A stretch of 64,000 nt of DNA from an uncultured Carboxylicivirga sp. (GTDB taxonomy: Bacteria > Bacteroidota > Bacteroidia > Bacteroidales > Marinilabiliaceae), in contig CANNEA010000003.1 in the NCBI GenBank assembly GCA_947503525.1, forward strand, positions 496,001 to 560,000. The letters run 5' to 3'. The notes below the pieces were generated by a model. The model searched no databases and was not told the origin of the DNA. It saw only the letters and a program-made list of their open reading frames with translations. A program made the position numbers and the translations under genes. This document shows, in pieces, positions 1 through 9,267 of the stretch (within the stretch, counting starts at the first letter, position 1; each line of letters begins with the position of its first letter).

Positions 1-732
1 GAAGGCTATGCCGAGATAGATGTGATTGAAAATGCCCGGGAGTACCTAGAGAAAAAAATGGAAAGTGGTGAGTTTTCGCTTCCTGCCGGTGTGAGTTACA
101 AATTTACCGGAAATTATGAAAATCAGATACGTGCCACGAAGCGCCTGATGCTTGTCATTCCGATAGCTTTAATTATCATTTTCCTGATACTGTATTTCCA
201 GTTCAGATCGCTTGTTTCAACTACATTGATTTTTTCAGGCATTATAGTGGCATTATCTGGCGGATTCATCATGTTATGGTTGTATGCTCAGCCTTGGTTT
301 ATGGATGCTTCAGTGGCTGGAATGAGTTTGCGAAACCTCTTTCAGATTAACACCATTAACCTGAGCGTTGCAGTTTGGGTTGGTTTTATAGCTCTTTTTG
401 GTGTGGCAACTGATGATGGTGTTTTAATCAGTACTTACATTAAACAGCTTCAGGATAAACGTCAACCAGAAACGATTCAAGAAGTAAGAGCTTTAGTTTT
501 GGAAGCAGGCTCAAAAAGAGTCCGCCCGGCCATTATGACCACAGCAACAACAATCATCGCACTATTACCCGTACTAACATCCACAGGAAAAGGCTCAGAT
601 ATAATGCTTCCAATGGCAATTCCCCTGTTTGGTGGTATGTGCATTGAGGTCTTAACCATGTTTGTGGTTCCGGTGCTTTACAGCATGTGGCAGGAAAGAA
701 AAGTAAAGAAGAATAACCCTGAAAAAGCTTAA
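1..732 (+). CDS. cusA: CusA/CzcA-type heavy-metal RND efflux pump, C-terminal part (truncated by window edge)
   Basis: The reading frame is open from base 1, so only the last 243 residues are present; the first in-frame GTG (base 22) is internal and not a real start. The fragment holds the last periplasmic stretch and the final transmembrane bundle of an inner-membrane RND pump, with hydrophobic helices and the segment GVATDDGVLISTY, typical of the CusA/CzcA heavy-metal branch rather than AcrB. In this family the trimer exports Cu(I)/Ag(I) or divalent metals by proton antiport. The stop lies 3 bases before the TolC-like gene, and a CusB-like adaptor follows, so this is one efflux operon. The metal cannot be named from sequence; the HMA and HMBD domains of the adaptor favour copper or silver. 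Confidence 0.9.
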   Translation, partial: EGYAEIDVIENAREYLEKKMESGEFSLPAGVSYKFTGNYENQIRATKRLMLVIPIALIIIFLILYFQFRSLVSTTLIFSGIIVALSGGFIMLWLYAQPWFMDASVAGMSLRNLFQINTINLSVAVWVGFIALFGVATDDGVLISTYIKQLQDKRQPETIQEVRALVLEAGSKRVRPAIMTTATTIIALLPVLTSTGKGSDIMLPMAIPLFGGMCIEVLTMFVVPVLYSMWQERKVKKNNPEKA

Positions 733-735
733 ATC

Positions 736-1968
736 ATGAAAAGTATTAAGATTTATCTATTAATTGTGTTATTAGCTTTGTCTGCTGTTTTACAGGCACA
801 GGATGATCTCAAGCACTATTTGCTTGAAGCCGCCGAGCATAATCCTGCTTTAAAAGCCGCCTTCAACAAATATTTGGCTGCCCTTGAAAAAGCGCCACAA
901 GTTGGTGCTTTACCCGATCCGCAATTGGCCTTTGCCTATTTTATACAACCAGTCGAAACCAGAAATGGTCCCCAGGAATTCAGGCTGTCAGCCACACAAA
1001 TGTTTCCCTGGTTCGGAACATTAAAGGCTAAAGAAAATGCCAGTATAGAAGAAGCCAAGGCCATGTATGAAGTGTTTGAAGAAAACAAGTCGAAACTGTT
1101 TAATGAGGTAAAAGCAAATTGGTACAATATGTATTTCAATAACAAGGCTACTATTATCACCTTGGAAAACATTGAGATACTGAACACCTTTAAAAAGCTG
1201 GCCATCGTTAAGGTTGAAGCCGATCTGGTATCGGCAGTTGATCAATACCGGATTGAGATGGAGATAAATGATTTGGAAAATCAACTGGCACTCTTGAGAG
1301 ATAAACAGGAAGTACTGGAAGTTTCCTTCAACAAGCTGCTGAACTCCGAGGATAAGAAAGTCATTACTTTCCCAAATGAACTGTGGTCGACAGATATTCT
1401 GTATACCAAGGATGCTGTATTGGATTCTATTCAATTAAAGAATCACCAGCTTCTTAGTATAGACCTGCAAAAAAGTGCGCTTGCATTTGAAAGGCAAGCG
1501 GCCAAAAAACAAGGTGCTCCCAGCTTTAGCCTTGGCATTGACTATATATCCATAGGAAAGGGCGATAATAATTTATCAGGTAAAGATGCCATTGCTTTCC
1601 CAAAGGTAGGATTAACTATTCCCTTGTATCGAAACAAATACAAGAGTATGGTTCAGGAAGTAATTTACCTGGAAACAGCCAAGGATTATGAACGTGTCAA
1701 CAAGACAAATGTACTAGAAACTATTTTTGAGAATTCCTGGAAAGATTATCGGGATGCCAGACGTCGAATTGATTTGTTTGGAAGACAATTGGATATTGCC
1801 CAAAAGTCCATGAGATTATTGGAAACAGAATATGCCTATGCCAATAAGAACTTTGAAGAAATACTAAGGATGGAAAGGCGCTTGCTAAAATACAATCTTG
1901 AATTAGAGAAGGCTCGAACGGATAAACAGGCGGCCATCGCCTTTATTCATTATTTAATGGGTAAATAA
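736..1968 (+). CDS. TolC-family outer-membrane efflux protein (CusC-like)
   Basis: 410 residues with a Sec signal peptide (residues 1-21, ending VLQA) followed by long amphipathic, charged helices and two short beta segments, the layout of the TolC/OEP family. It starts 3 bases after the CusA stop and is the natural outer-membrane channel for the pump. It is shorter than E. coli CusC (about 460 residues), which is usual for Bacteroidota metal-efflux OEPs. No lipobox is visible, unlike E. coli CusC. Function as the exit duct of the metal pump is inferred from operon position and family. Confidence 0.88.
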   Translation: MKSIKIYLLIVLLALSAVLQAQDDLKHYLLEAAEHNPALKAAFNKYLAALEKAPQVGALPDPQLAFAYFIQPVETRNGPQEFRLSATQMFPWFGTLKAKENASIEEAKAMYEVFEENKSKLFNEVKANWYNMYFNNKATIITLENIEILNTFKKLAIVKVEADLVSAVDQYRIEMEINDLENQLALLRDKQEVLEVSFNKLLNSEDKKVITFPNELWSTDILYTKDAVLDSIQLKNHQLLSIDLQKSALAFERQAAKKQGAPSFSLGIDYISIGKGDNNLSGKDAIAFPKVGLTIPLYRNKYKSMVQEVIYLETAKDYERVNKTNVLETIFENSWKDYRDARRRIDLFGRQLDIAQKSMRLLETEYAYANKNFEEILRMERRLLKYNLELEKARTDKQAAIAFIHYLMGK

Positions 1969-2008
1969 GTAAGATAATCATTAAGTTAAACGATTTAACT
2001 AAAGAGAA

Positions 2009-4129
2009 ATGCAAACCATATTTCAAAATATAAAAAGCAATTATAAACTGGTTCTGGCTGTCTTGATAACAGGCCTGGTAATAGGATGGATAATTGCACC
2101 ATCAGGCAATGTCAATGGCATTGGAGATAAACATGCAGACCATAGTCATGAAGAAGAAGTAAGTACCTGGACCTGTTCAATGCACCCTCAGATAAAACAG
2201 AATAAACCCGGTTTATGCCCAATTTGTGCCATGGATTTAATTCCCTTGGCATCTATGAGTGGTGGGGGTGATAATGCTGTTCCAAATGAAATTGTCATGA
2301 GTGAAAGTGCAGCAAAGCTGGCAGAGATACAGACCTTCATTGTGGCCAAAGGAGAGCCGCTTAAAACGATTTATCTGCAAGGAGAATTGCATGTGGATGA
2401 AAGGCGACTTGCAGAACTCACTGCTCGTTTTGGAGGGCGGATTGAGGAGCTGTTTGTCAATTTTACAGGACAAAAAGTAAGAAAAGGACAGAAATTAGCA
2501 ACTATATATTCTCCTGATTTAGTTAGTGCGCAGCGCGAAATAATTGAGGCTTCAAAATTTAAAGAAGATAACTCATCCTTATATAAAGCCGCAAGAGCCA
2601 AATTAAAAGCCTGGGATTTATCCGAGAGTCAGATTGATCAAATCATAGCCTCAGGGGAGCCTGATGTTAATTTTGATATTCTTTCGCCAATAAGCGGAAC
2701 CATAACTATGCGCCATGTTGCTCTGGGCGATTATGTGAAAGAAGGGACAGCTTTATTTAAAGTGGCTGATTTAACTAAATTGTGGGCTTTGTTTGATACT
2801 TATGAAACCGATTTGCCCTGGATAAAAACTGGTGACAAGGTGAGTTTTACATTGCAGGCTTTGCCTGGTGAAGAATTCAAAACCAAGCTTAGTTATATTG
2901 ATCCAATAATTGATTCTAAAACCAGAGTCGCTATGGCGAGAGCCGAAATCAATAATACGGACCTGCGACTAAAACCGGGAATGTTTATCAGAGGAGTATT
3001 GGAATCAAAGATAGCTGAAGACCAAAAGGTTTTAATGGTACCCAAAACAGCAGTACTATGGACAGGTAAAAGATCATTGGTATATACCAAAGTCAAGCAA
3101 CGTGAGTCTCCAACATTTTTATATAGAGAAATTGTATTAGGACCTGAAGCTGGTGCTTTCTATGTTGTGAATGAGGGATTGGAAGTCGGGGAGGAAATAG
3201 CAAGCAATGGAGTGTTTAAGATTGATGCTGCGGCTCAGTTAGTTGGTTTACCAAGCATGATGAATGCCCCAGAATCAAAGAATCTTAAAAAAGAGACGTT
3301 TACAGTTGCCGGTAATTGCGAGATGTGTCAATCACGAATAGAAAAAGCTGCCAGTACAGTATTTGGTGTTAGCTCGGCAAAGTGGGATGCCAATTCGCAG
3401 TCGCTAAGCATACAGTTTGATGCGTCAAAAACAAAACTTCAGGATGTACATCAAGCTGTGGCCAAATCTGGTCATGATACTCAGATGATTAAGACCGACG
3501 ATAAAGTGTATAATGACTTACCGGGATGCTGTTTATATGATAGAATGGATAATTCGATGAAAGGATCTTCCAATTCTACAGAGCATGCTAAAATACAAGT
3601 AGCCGGTAATTGTGACATGTGTAAAGAACGAATTGAGGATGCGGCATTATCTGTTGATGGTGTAAGTTCTGCTAATTGGAGTGCTGATAAACAAGAGTTA
3701 CATCTCAATTACCAATCAAACCTGAGCAATATAGACCAAGTACAATTGGCCATTGCTAAAGTTGGCCATGATACGGAAAGCTATAAAGCCAATGATGCCG
3801 TTTATGATGATTTACATGGCTGTTGTCAATATCCTCGATTGAAAAATCACCAAGAAGCTAGCGATAAGCAGCACGCTATGTTTATCGTTGGTGGCAACTG
3901 TGGTATGTGTAAGGACCGTATCGAGACTGCAGCATTAACTGTTGAGGGTGTAATTGAAGTTAACTGGAATAAAGAAAGCAAAAAGATACATGTTGACTTT
4001 ATAAGCCCGGCAAGTGAGGATCGTATTCAAAAGGCCATAGCAGAAGTTGGGCATGATACTGAAAAATACAAAGCTGATGATGCTGTTTATGATAATTTGC
4101 ATAGCTGTTGTAAATATCCAAGAAAATAA
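2009..4129 (+). CDS. cusB: CusB-like periplasmic adaptor with HMBD and three C-terminal HMA-like repeats
   Basis: 706 residues, far longer than ordinary CusB (about 400). Order: N-terminal membrane anchor (about 15-32); His-rich stretch; heavy-metal-binding domain around 52-80 with CSMHP and CPICAMDL; membrane-fusion core with barrel-sandwich and beta-barrel (about 115-410); then three repeats of about 97 residues starting near 435, 533 and 629. Each repeat begins GNCxMCxxRIE (an HMA-like metal loop) and ends with a double-cysteine motif (GCCLY, GCCQY, SCCKY). In the family, CusB passes metal to CusA; the extra domains probably capture or relay metal. It lies 40 bases downstream of the TolC-like gene, and a hairpin follows the stop. 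Confidence 0.9.
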   Translation: MQTIFQNIKSNYKLVLAVLITGLVIGWIIAPSGNVNGIGDKHADHSHEEEVSTWTCSMHPQIKQNKPGLCPICAMDLIPLASMSGGGDNAVPNEIVMSESAAKLAEIQTFIVAKGEPLKTIYLQGELHVDERRLAELTARFGGRIEELFVNFTGQKVRKGQKLATIYSPDLVSAQREIIEASKFKEDNSSLYKAARAKLKAWDLSESQIDQIIASGEPDVNFDILSPISGTITMRHVALGDYVKEGTALFKVADLTKLWALFDTYETDLPWIKTGDKVSFTLQALPGEEFKTKLSYIDPIIDSKTRVAMARAEINNTDLRLKPGMFIRGVLESKIAEDQKVLMVPKTAVLWTGKRSLVYTKVKQRESPTFLYREIVLGPEAGAFYVVNEGLEVGEEIASNGVFKIDAAAQLVGLPSMMNAPESKNLKKETFTVAGNCEMCQSRIEKAASTVFGVSSAKWDANSQSLSIQFDASKTKLQDVHQAVAKSGHDTQMIKTDDKVYNDLPGCCLYDRMDNSMKGSSNSTEHAKIQVAGNCDMCKERIEDAALSVDGVSSANWSADKQELHLNYQSNLSNIDQVQLAIAKVGHDTESYKANDAVYDDLHGCCQYPRLKNHQEASDKQHAMFIVGGNCGMCKDRIETAALTVEGVIEVNWNKESKKIHVDFISPASEDRIQKAIAEVGHDTEKYKADDAVYDNLHSCCKYPRK

Positions 4130-4137
4130 GAGCTAAG

Positions 4138-4162
4138 AAGGGGAGTCAGACTTGCTCCCTTT
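4138..4162 (+). terminator. Hairpin after the Cus operon
   Basis: An 8-bp imperfect stem (AAGGGGAG pairing with CTCCCTTT, one G-T pair) with a 9-base loop lies 8 bases after the cusB stop. The stem is GC-containing and ends in a short T run. It sits between convergent genes, so it is the likely end of the Cus transcript. Confidence 0.55.
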
Positions 4163-4173
4163 AACAATAGCGT

Positions 4174-4740
4174 TTAATGCATATACAAATGCTCAAATAA
4201 GATCTTTACTCCAAGAGCAATTAGTACCAAACCGCCAAAAACTTCGATGCTCTTATTTATTTTTTCACCTATTTGTTTGCCTAAATAAAAGCCTGCACCG
4301 GAAAATAAGAAGGTGATAAGCGCTATAATAAGCAGGATCAGATAGATATTATCTTCAATCAGTCCCAGGCCAATACCCAGTATCATGGCATCGATGCTGG
4401 TGGCCAATGCCATGCCAACAATAAGCAGATAATTATTGATATCTAATGCAGTCCGCTCTTCTTTGCCTTTACTCAGTCCATCGTAAATCAGTTTGCCACC
4501 AATAGCGGCCAATAGTATAAACGCAATCCAATGGTCATAATCTTCAACAATGCTCTTAAAACTGCTTCCTATTAACCAACCAATATAGGGCATCAGTCCC
4601 TGAAAAACGGCCATGATTGCAGCTGCTCTAAGCGCTTGCGAACGGCTAATTTGTTTAGCACAGGCACCGGCTGTAATACTTGCTGCCAGGCTGTCGATGG
4701 ATAATGCAATTCCGATTAGACAAATGGAAAATAAACTCAT
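4174..4740 (-). CDS. mntP: MntP-family manganese efflux pump
   Basis: 188 residues, the usual MntP length, with six hydrophobic segments in two pseudo-symmetric halves. Both halves carry the family signature aspartate in a small-residue context: ALSIDSLAAS (D16) and ATSIDAMILG. The family exports Mn(II) across the inner membrane. It is convergent with the Cus operon and transcribed away from the PurF-like gene, whose terminator lies about 120 bases upstream, so it is probably monocistronic. I see no yybP-ykoY-type riboswitch in the 120-base leader. Confidence 0.92.
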   Translation of the reverse strand: MSLFSICLIGIALSIDSLAASITAGACAKQISRSQALRAAAIMAVFQGLMPYIGWLIGSSFKSIVEDYDHWIAFILLAAIGGKLIYDGLSKGKEERTALDINNYLLIVGMALATSIDAMILGIGLGLIEDNIYLILLIIALITFLFSGAGFYLGKQIGEKINKSIEVFGGLVLIALGVKILFEHLYMH

Positions 4741-4862
4741 TCAAAATTTAATTAGCAGTGCAAAAATAAAAGTTCTGCCTTAGAAGCGTAATGATAAGGC
4801 TTATATGGAATGAGTCTGCTTAACTTTATTCTTTCCGTTCTAGTAATGCCTTCATAATATAA

Positions 4863-4890
4863 AAGGAGGAAATAATTATTTTTCCTCCTT
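4863..4890 (-). terminator. Intrinsic terminator of the PurF-like gene
   Basis: A perfect 10-bp stem (AAGGAGGAAA with TTTCCTCCTT) and an 8-base loop lie 27 bases after the minus-strand stop at 4918. On the minus strand the hairpin is followed by TTTTAT, as expected for an intrinsic terminator. Confidence 0.75.
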
Positions 4891-4917
4891 CAGGCTCTTT
4901 AAACGCTCTAAAACTCT

Positions 4918-6324
4918 TTAGAAATAGCTTGATCCATCCCAACAATGGGTACACAGCTTTTCCTTTGGCAAACCAATGGCTTCAACCAAATCATCCAACC
5001 TTTGGAATTTTAAGGTCGTTAAATCAAGTGTTTCTCGGATCTCTTCTATCATGGCTTTATACTTATCAGAGTCGCAGTCTGAATATTCTTTCATATCCAC
5101 ATCTTCGACACCCTCTAATTTGCTGGCCGCTTTTATGGTGGCCAAATCCATGTTTGAACGTGAACGGCTAAAGTTTAAAAACTCGCAGGGGTAGGTTAGA
5201 GGTGGACAAGCAATGCGCACATGAACTTCTTTAATTCCAGCTTTATGCAAGTCCTTAACATTATCTTTTAACTGAGTGCCGCGCACAATGGAATCATCCA
5301 AAAAGATACCACGCCCACCTTCGATTAAGGCCTTGTTGGGGAGCAACTTCATTTTAGCCACCAAATCACGTGTCTTTTGACTTTGGGGCATAAAACTGCG
5401 TGGCCATGTGGGTGTATATTTCGAATAGGGGCGCTTTAAAGGTACGCCTGTAGCATGACTATAGCCCATTGCATGACCTACGCCAGAATCAGGAATGCCG
5501 GCACAGAAATCGGCATCAGTACCATTTCGTTTGGCCAGGGCTGCTCCACAGCGATATCGGGTTTCATCAACATTAATGCCTTCGTAAAACGATGGCGGAT
5601 AACCATAATAAACCCAAAGGAAGGAGCAAACCTGCATCTTTTCGTTGGGTTTGCGAAGCTGCTCGTAACCATCGCTGGTGATTTTTACAATTTCACCCGG
5701 GCCCAGATATTTTTCTACTTCATAATCAAGATTAGAAAAAGCACAGGTTTCAAATGAAGCCGCATAGGCCCCTTCTTTTTTACCAAGAATAATAGGAGTT
5801 CGCCCCAGTTTATCTCTGGCAGCCAATAAACCATCTTCACTTAGTATCAACATTGAGCAGGAGCCCTTTATGCTGTTAAAAACATTTTCAATGCCTTCCT
5901 TAAATGTTTTACCTTCAGCGATAAGCATGGCTACCAATTCGGTTGGATTAATGCTGTTCTGACTGGTTTCGGAGAAGGTTCGGTGTTGCTTGATAAAGCG
6001 CTCTTCAAGCTCATCAATGTTAACGATTTTTGAAACTGTTGCCACGGCAAAACGTCCAAGGTTTGAAGTAACTATAATGGGTTGAGCTTCATTATCTGAT
6101 ATTACGCCAATACCGCTGTTGCCATCAAATCCTTCAATATCTGTTTCAAATTTATTTCTGAAATAGCCGTCTTCCAAACTATGGATGGCTCGTTGAAAAC
6201 CTTTTTCAGGATTTAAGAACGCTAAACCGGCACGTTTTGTGCCGAGGTGAGAATGATAGTCAGTTCCATAAAATACATCGGTTACGCAGTCTGTTTTTGA
6301 AATGCTGCCAAAAAATCCACTCAT
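4918..6324 (-). CDS. PurF-like amidophosphoribosyltransferase homologue lacking the catalytic cysteine
   Basis: 468 residues, full length for the Fe-S type of glutamine PRPP amidotransferase. The C-terminal phosphoribosyltransferase domain is well kept: the PRPP loop FLDDSIVRGT (341-350) and cysteines C233, C380, C458 and C461 at the places of the B. subtilis [4Fe-4S] ligands. The N-terminal Ntn glutaminase half is not: the protein starts MSGFFG, so residue 2 is Ser where the family has the nucleophilic Cys. The HRGQE-like glutamine motif reads HLGTKRAG, and the HNG oxyanion motif is replaced near TVSKIVN. No upstream in-frame Met-Cys start exists. It may be ammonia-dependent, work with another subunit, or be a regulatory paralogue; the orthodox PurF may be elsewhere. 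Confidence 0.85.
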   Translation of the reverse strand: MSGFFGSISKTDCVTDVFYGTDYHSHLGTKRAGLAFLNPEKGFQRAIHSLEDGYFRNKFETDIEGFDGNSGIGVISDNEAQPIIVTSNLGRFAVATVSKIVNIDELEERFIKQHRTFSETSQNSINPTELVAMLIAEGKTFKEGIENVFNSIKGSCSMLILSEDGLLAARDKLGRTPIILGKKEGAYAASFETCAFSNLDYEVEKYLGPGEIVKITSDGYEQLRKPNEKMQVCSFLWVYYGYPPSFYEGINVDETRYRCGAALAKRNGTDADFCAGIPDSGVGHAMGYSHATGVPLKRPYSKYTPTWPRSFMPQSQKTRDLVAKMKLLPNKALIEGGRGIFLDDSIVRGTQLKDNVKDLHKAGIKEVHVRIACPPLTYPCEFLNFSRSRSNMDLATIKAASKLEGVEDVDMKEYSDCDSDKYKAMIEEIRETLDLTTLKFQRLDDLVEAIGLPKEKLCTHCWDGSSYF

Positions 6325-7158
6325 TGTATAAAATTGTTTTTGTTATTGGGTTACAAGGCTGGCTAAATTAAAAATTTCATACAGAGAATTATCCGGGATA
6401 AGGGGCTTCATCACTATTTGTTTTCGTTCTAAATGTAAAGCGTAAAATATTATGATAGCGTGAAAGATATAGTTAATAGTAAGCATCAAGTTTTAAGTAA
6501 CGACCATTGGGTCTATACCAAGTGAGTGGATTGCTGATTTTTTTTTATTGTCCTTTGTGAACATAACTTACAAGCTTCAATTTCATCTAATGCAGCAAAG
6601 CCATAATTTAATTTAAGTGGATAAAAAGTAGGAAATGATAGCTGTTAAAACACCTCAGCTTTTTGATCGAAGCAACACAGAACGCTTACCCGAGTTTATG
6701 CTCAAGTACTGCATTGTTTTAAGGGAGTCTTTGTGACGACCTCGGAAAGCTTAAGCCTGATTTAGCCATTGACTGGTCCGTGATGTATTTCTTCCATTTT
6801 AGCTCAAACCACATTTTCCCGGAATTGATGTCAATATAGAGATAAGACTTACAAATTTCATATTCAAAAGAGACCCTGGCAAAAGCAATAAATTAAAATT
6901 TTAATTAAAAAAGTATTGGAATGGTTTTTGCTTTAGCCAGTTATGAAATCAATTCCCACTTTAATGAAAAACCAGTTTGTCTATAAGAAATCTTTACTAC
7001 TTTTATCTTTTAGGCAATCCAATGATACAATTGGTATAAAGCCATTGGCTTGCTGATTGCGAAAGTATAGATCTAATAATAGTTAATTTGGTATTTAAAG
7101 CATTAATACAAAAGGGGTACATCAAAGTGTTTTTTGCATTGTTAATGGCTAGTAAAGC
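6325..7158. other. 834-base non-coding stretch, possibly a decayed gene
   Basis: No convincing intact gene. Two short stop-bounded protein-like pieces occur on the plus strand: 33 codons from the ATG at 6635 (starts MIAVKTPQLFDRSNTERLPE) and a second in another frame at about 6736-6840 (contains GKLKPDLAIDWSV). They look like remnants of one frameshifted ORF, but I recognise no family. The stretch nearest 7158 must hold the promoter of the sigma gene, but no clear box was found. Confidence 0.4.
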
Positions 7159-7746
7159 ATGATTAAAGAAAAATCAAATAATGACGAAGATCTTGTTTAT
7201 GCATTGAAGCATGGAGATGTGGAGGCTTTTGACAAAATTTTTAAGAAATATTGCGATAAACTTTTCTACTTTGCTGAAGGAATATTAAAGTCAAAAAGCG
7301 ATGCCGAGGAAATAATTCAGCAGGTTTTCATAAAGGTTTGGGAGAAAAGAAGCGATATAAATGAATCTTTATCGTTTAAATCCTACTTATTCACAATTAC
7401 TCATAATACCATTATTAGCTTTTTTCGTAAACGGGCCAGTGAACAAGATTATTTAAATAATCTCAAAGCTAATTTTCAATTTAATCAAGCGACAACTGAT
7501 CATCTTCTTGAATTTAATGAGTTAAATGAGCTTGTTGATGCAGCCATTAGCAAATTGCCTCCAAAAAGAAAGTTAGTTTATGAATTAAGCCGAAAGAAAG
7601 GGCTGTCTAATCAGGAAATTGCAAAGCAACTAAACGTTTCAAAGAACACTGTGGAAAACCAGTTAACCCAGGCATTGAAGTTCTTACGGGAGCAATTACG
7701 AACACATTCATTGCCTGCACTGTTATTTTACGTCCTGTTTATTTGA
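7159..7746 (+). CDS. ECF-type RNA polymerase sigma factor (FecI-like, Bacteroidota PUL type)
   Basis: 195 residues with sigma-70 region 2 at about 28-95 (EEIIQQVFIKVWEKR and the FKSYLFTITHNTIISFFRKR stretch) and region 4 at about 125-180, with the helix-turn-helix LSNQEIAKQLNVSKNTVENQ. Length and order match ECF factors paired with FecR anti-sigmas in Bacteroidota. It is followed by a fecR gene and an STN-containing SusC, the standard trans-envelope loop: a loaded SusC signals to FecR, which frees the sigma factor to transcribe the transporter operon. The last 15 residues are hydrophobic (ALLFYVLFI), a feature seen in some members. Confidence 0.93.
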   Translation: MIKEKSNNDEDLVYALKHGDVEAFDKIFKKYCDKLFYFAEGILKSKSDAEEIIQQVFIKVWEKRSDINESLSFKSYLFTITHNTIISFFRKRASEQDYLNNLKANFQFNQATTDHLLEFNELNELVDAAISKLPPKRKLVYELSRKKGLSNQEIAKQLNVSKNTVENQLTQALKFLREQLRTHSLPALLFYVLFI

Positions 7747-7962
7747 TTGATCCATTCATATAATCATTCCTATTTTTTATATAAAATCCCTTCATTGACA
7801 AAGAGCATTCCAGGCAATGTTTAAGTTTTTTTAATGAAATTTTATACTTTTTTCACTTTAGAGTAGTAGTGATTTCATTCTTGTGCGTATTACAGATGTA
7901 ATTAGCGTTCGTTATAACTCAACTAGCGAAATAACATTTGACAAATACAGACTTGTAGAGGA

Positions 7963-9105
7963 ATGGAAATAGATCTGGAATTATTTGGTAAGTTTTTTAA
8001 CAACACCTGCACCGAACAGGAGCTGGAAAAAGTATTGCTTTGGTTGCAAGATCCTTCAAATGATGAAGAAATCAGGAGCCTGCTGACTAAGTATCAAGAT
8101 ACAATAGAGCCAACAGAATCACTTGATTACGAAAGTTTGTTGGATAAAATTCATCATAGATTAAATATTCAGCACTCAAGACAGCAAAAAACACAGAAGC
8201 ATCAACAAGTAGGTAGTAGTTTTGTTAACAGGTTTTATACGGCATTTTCAAGAATTGCAGCAATTCTAATATTGCCATTAATTCTGATTACTTTATTTTA
8301 TTTCTTAAATGATGAGCGCTTCTTTCAAAGTCATACAAAAGTAGCCTACTCCACCGTTGAATCCGTTCAAGGTTCAAAAACAAAACACGAATTACCTGAT
8401 GGATCGACTGTTTGGTTAAATGGAGGAACAAAAATTACCTACCCTTTAAATTTTTCGAAAAATGAAAGGTTAATCACATTAAGCGGAGAAGCATTTTTTG
8501 ATGTGGCAAAAGATAAACGCAGACCATTTATTGTGAAGGCTTCGGGTTTAAATATCAGAGCATTAGGAACCTCTTTTAATGTTAAGGCTTACGCTGATGA
8601 TAAGGCCATAGAAACCACCTTGGTAACCGGTGAGATTAGTATAGAGGGGGAAGGTTTTCGACTAGGTAAGGAGGGTAAGATAATTCTTAATCCAAATCAG
8701 AAAGCTCTATTTTATAAAAATAATGATTTAGCACTTAGCCAAACTGATAGTAAGAAAAAATCGAATACTGTTAAACGACTTGCACCTCAAAAAATAGAAG
8801 TAAGTTCTAAAATTGATACAGATATTGATGTTGGTTGGATAAATGGAAAGCTGATTTTAAAAAATGCTCCATTGGATGAGGTTGCCAAAAAACTTTCGAG
8901 ATGGTATAATGCAGATATTGAACTTCTGAATCCTGAACTTTCAAAAATCAGCTATACCGCAACGTTTACAGATGAAACACTTTTTCAGGTTTTGGAATTG
9001 CTAAAATTGGCAACACCCATTGAATATTCATATTCGGGAAGAAAAATGTTAGAAAACAATACATATACAAAAAGAACAGTAAAAATTGGAATTAGGGGAA
9101 ACTAG
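7963..9105 (+). CDS. FecR-family anti-sigma factor
   Basis: 380 residues: cytoplasmic N-terminal sigma-binding part (1-95), one transmembrane helix (about 98-115, ILILPLILITLFYF), periplasmic FecR domain (about 125-225, with GSKTKHELPDGSTVWLNGGT) and a C-terminal STN-like DUF4974 domain (about 290-370, LDEVAKKLSRWYN). It is an inner-membrane protein that senses the signalling domain of the neighbouring SusC and controls the ECF factor encoded 216 bases upstream. That gap may contain a separate promoter. Confidence 0.93.
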   Translation: MEIDLELFGKFFNNTCTEQELEKVLLWLQDPSNDEEIRSLLTKYQDTIEPTESLDYESLLDKIHHRLNIQHSRQQKTQKHQQVGSSFVNRFYTAFSRIAAILILPLILITLFYFLNDERFFQSHTKVAYSTVESVQGSKTKHELPDGSTVWLNGGTKITYPLNFSKNERLITLSGEAFFDVAKDKRRPFIVKASGLNIRALGTSFNVKAYADDKAIETTLVTGEISIEGEGFRLGKEGKIILNPNQKALFYKNNDLALSQTDSKKKSNTVKRLAPQKIEVSSKIDTDIDVGWINGKLILKNAPLDEVAKKLSRWYNADIELLNPELSKISYTATFTDETLFQVLELLKLATPIEYSYSGRKMLENNTYTKRTVKIGIRGN

Positions 9106-9161
9106 AATTTTAAATATATAATGGATAGTTAATAGTATTAGTTGCTTGAATTGTAAAAAAA

Positions 9162-9189
9162 ACAGGAAAGTGGTGGAGCACTTCCCTGT
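9162..9189 (+). promoter_or_regulatory. Hairpin between fecR and susC (possible attenuator)
   Basis: Arms ACAGGAAAGTG and CACTTCCCTGT pair at 10 of 11 positions around a 6-base loop, 57 bases after the fecR stop and 79 before the likely susC start. It lacks a good T run, so it is more likely a partial terminator or RNA-processing site that separates regulator and transporter expression than a full terminator. Confidence 0.4.
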
Positions 9190-9267
9190 CAGTCTTTTAA
9201 CAAATTCAACATGCTTTACCGGTTGGTAGGCAAGGATCATTTATTAAATACAAATCAGCATAAATTT

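Noticed and set aside
4741-4862. Manganese (yybP-ykoY) riboswitch upstream of mntP.
   Set aside because: No matching conserved loops or stems could be seen in the short leader.
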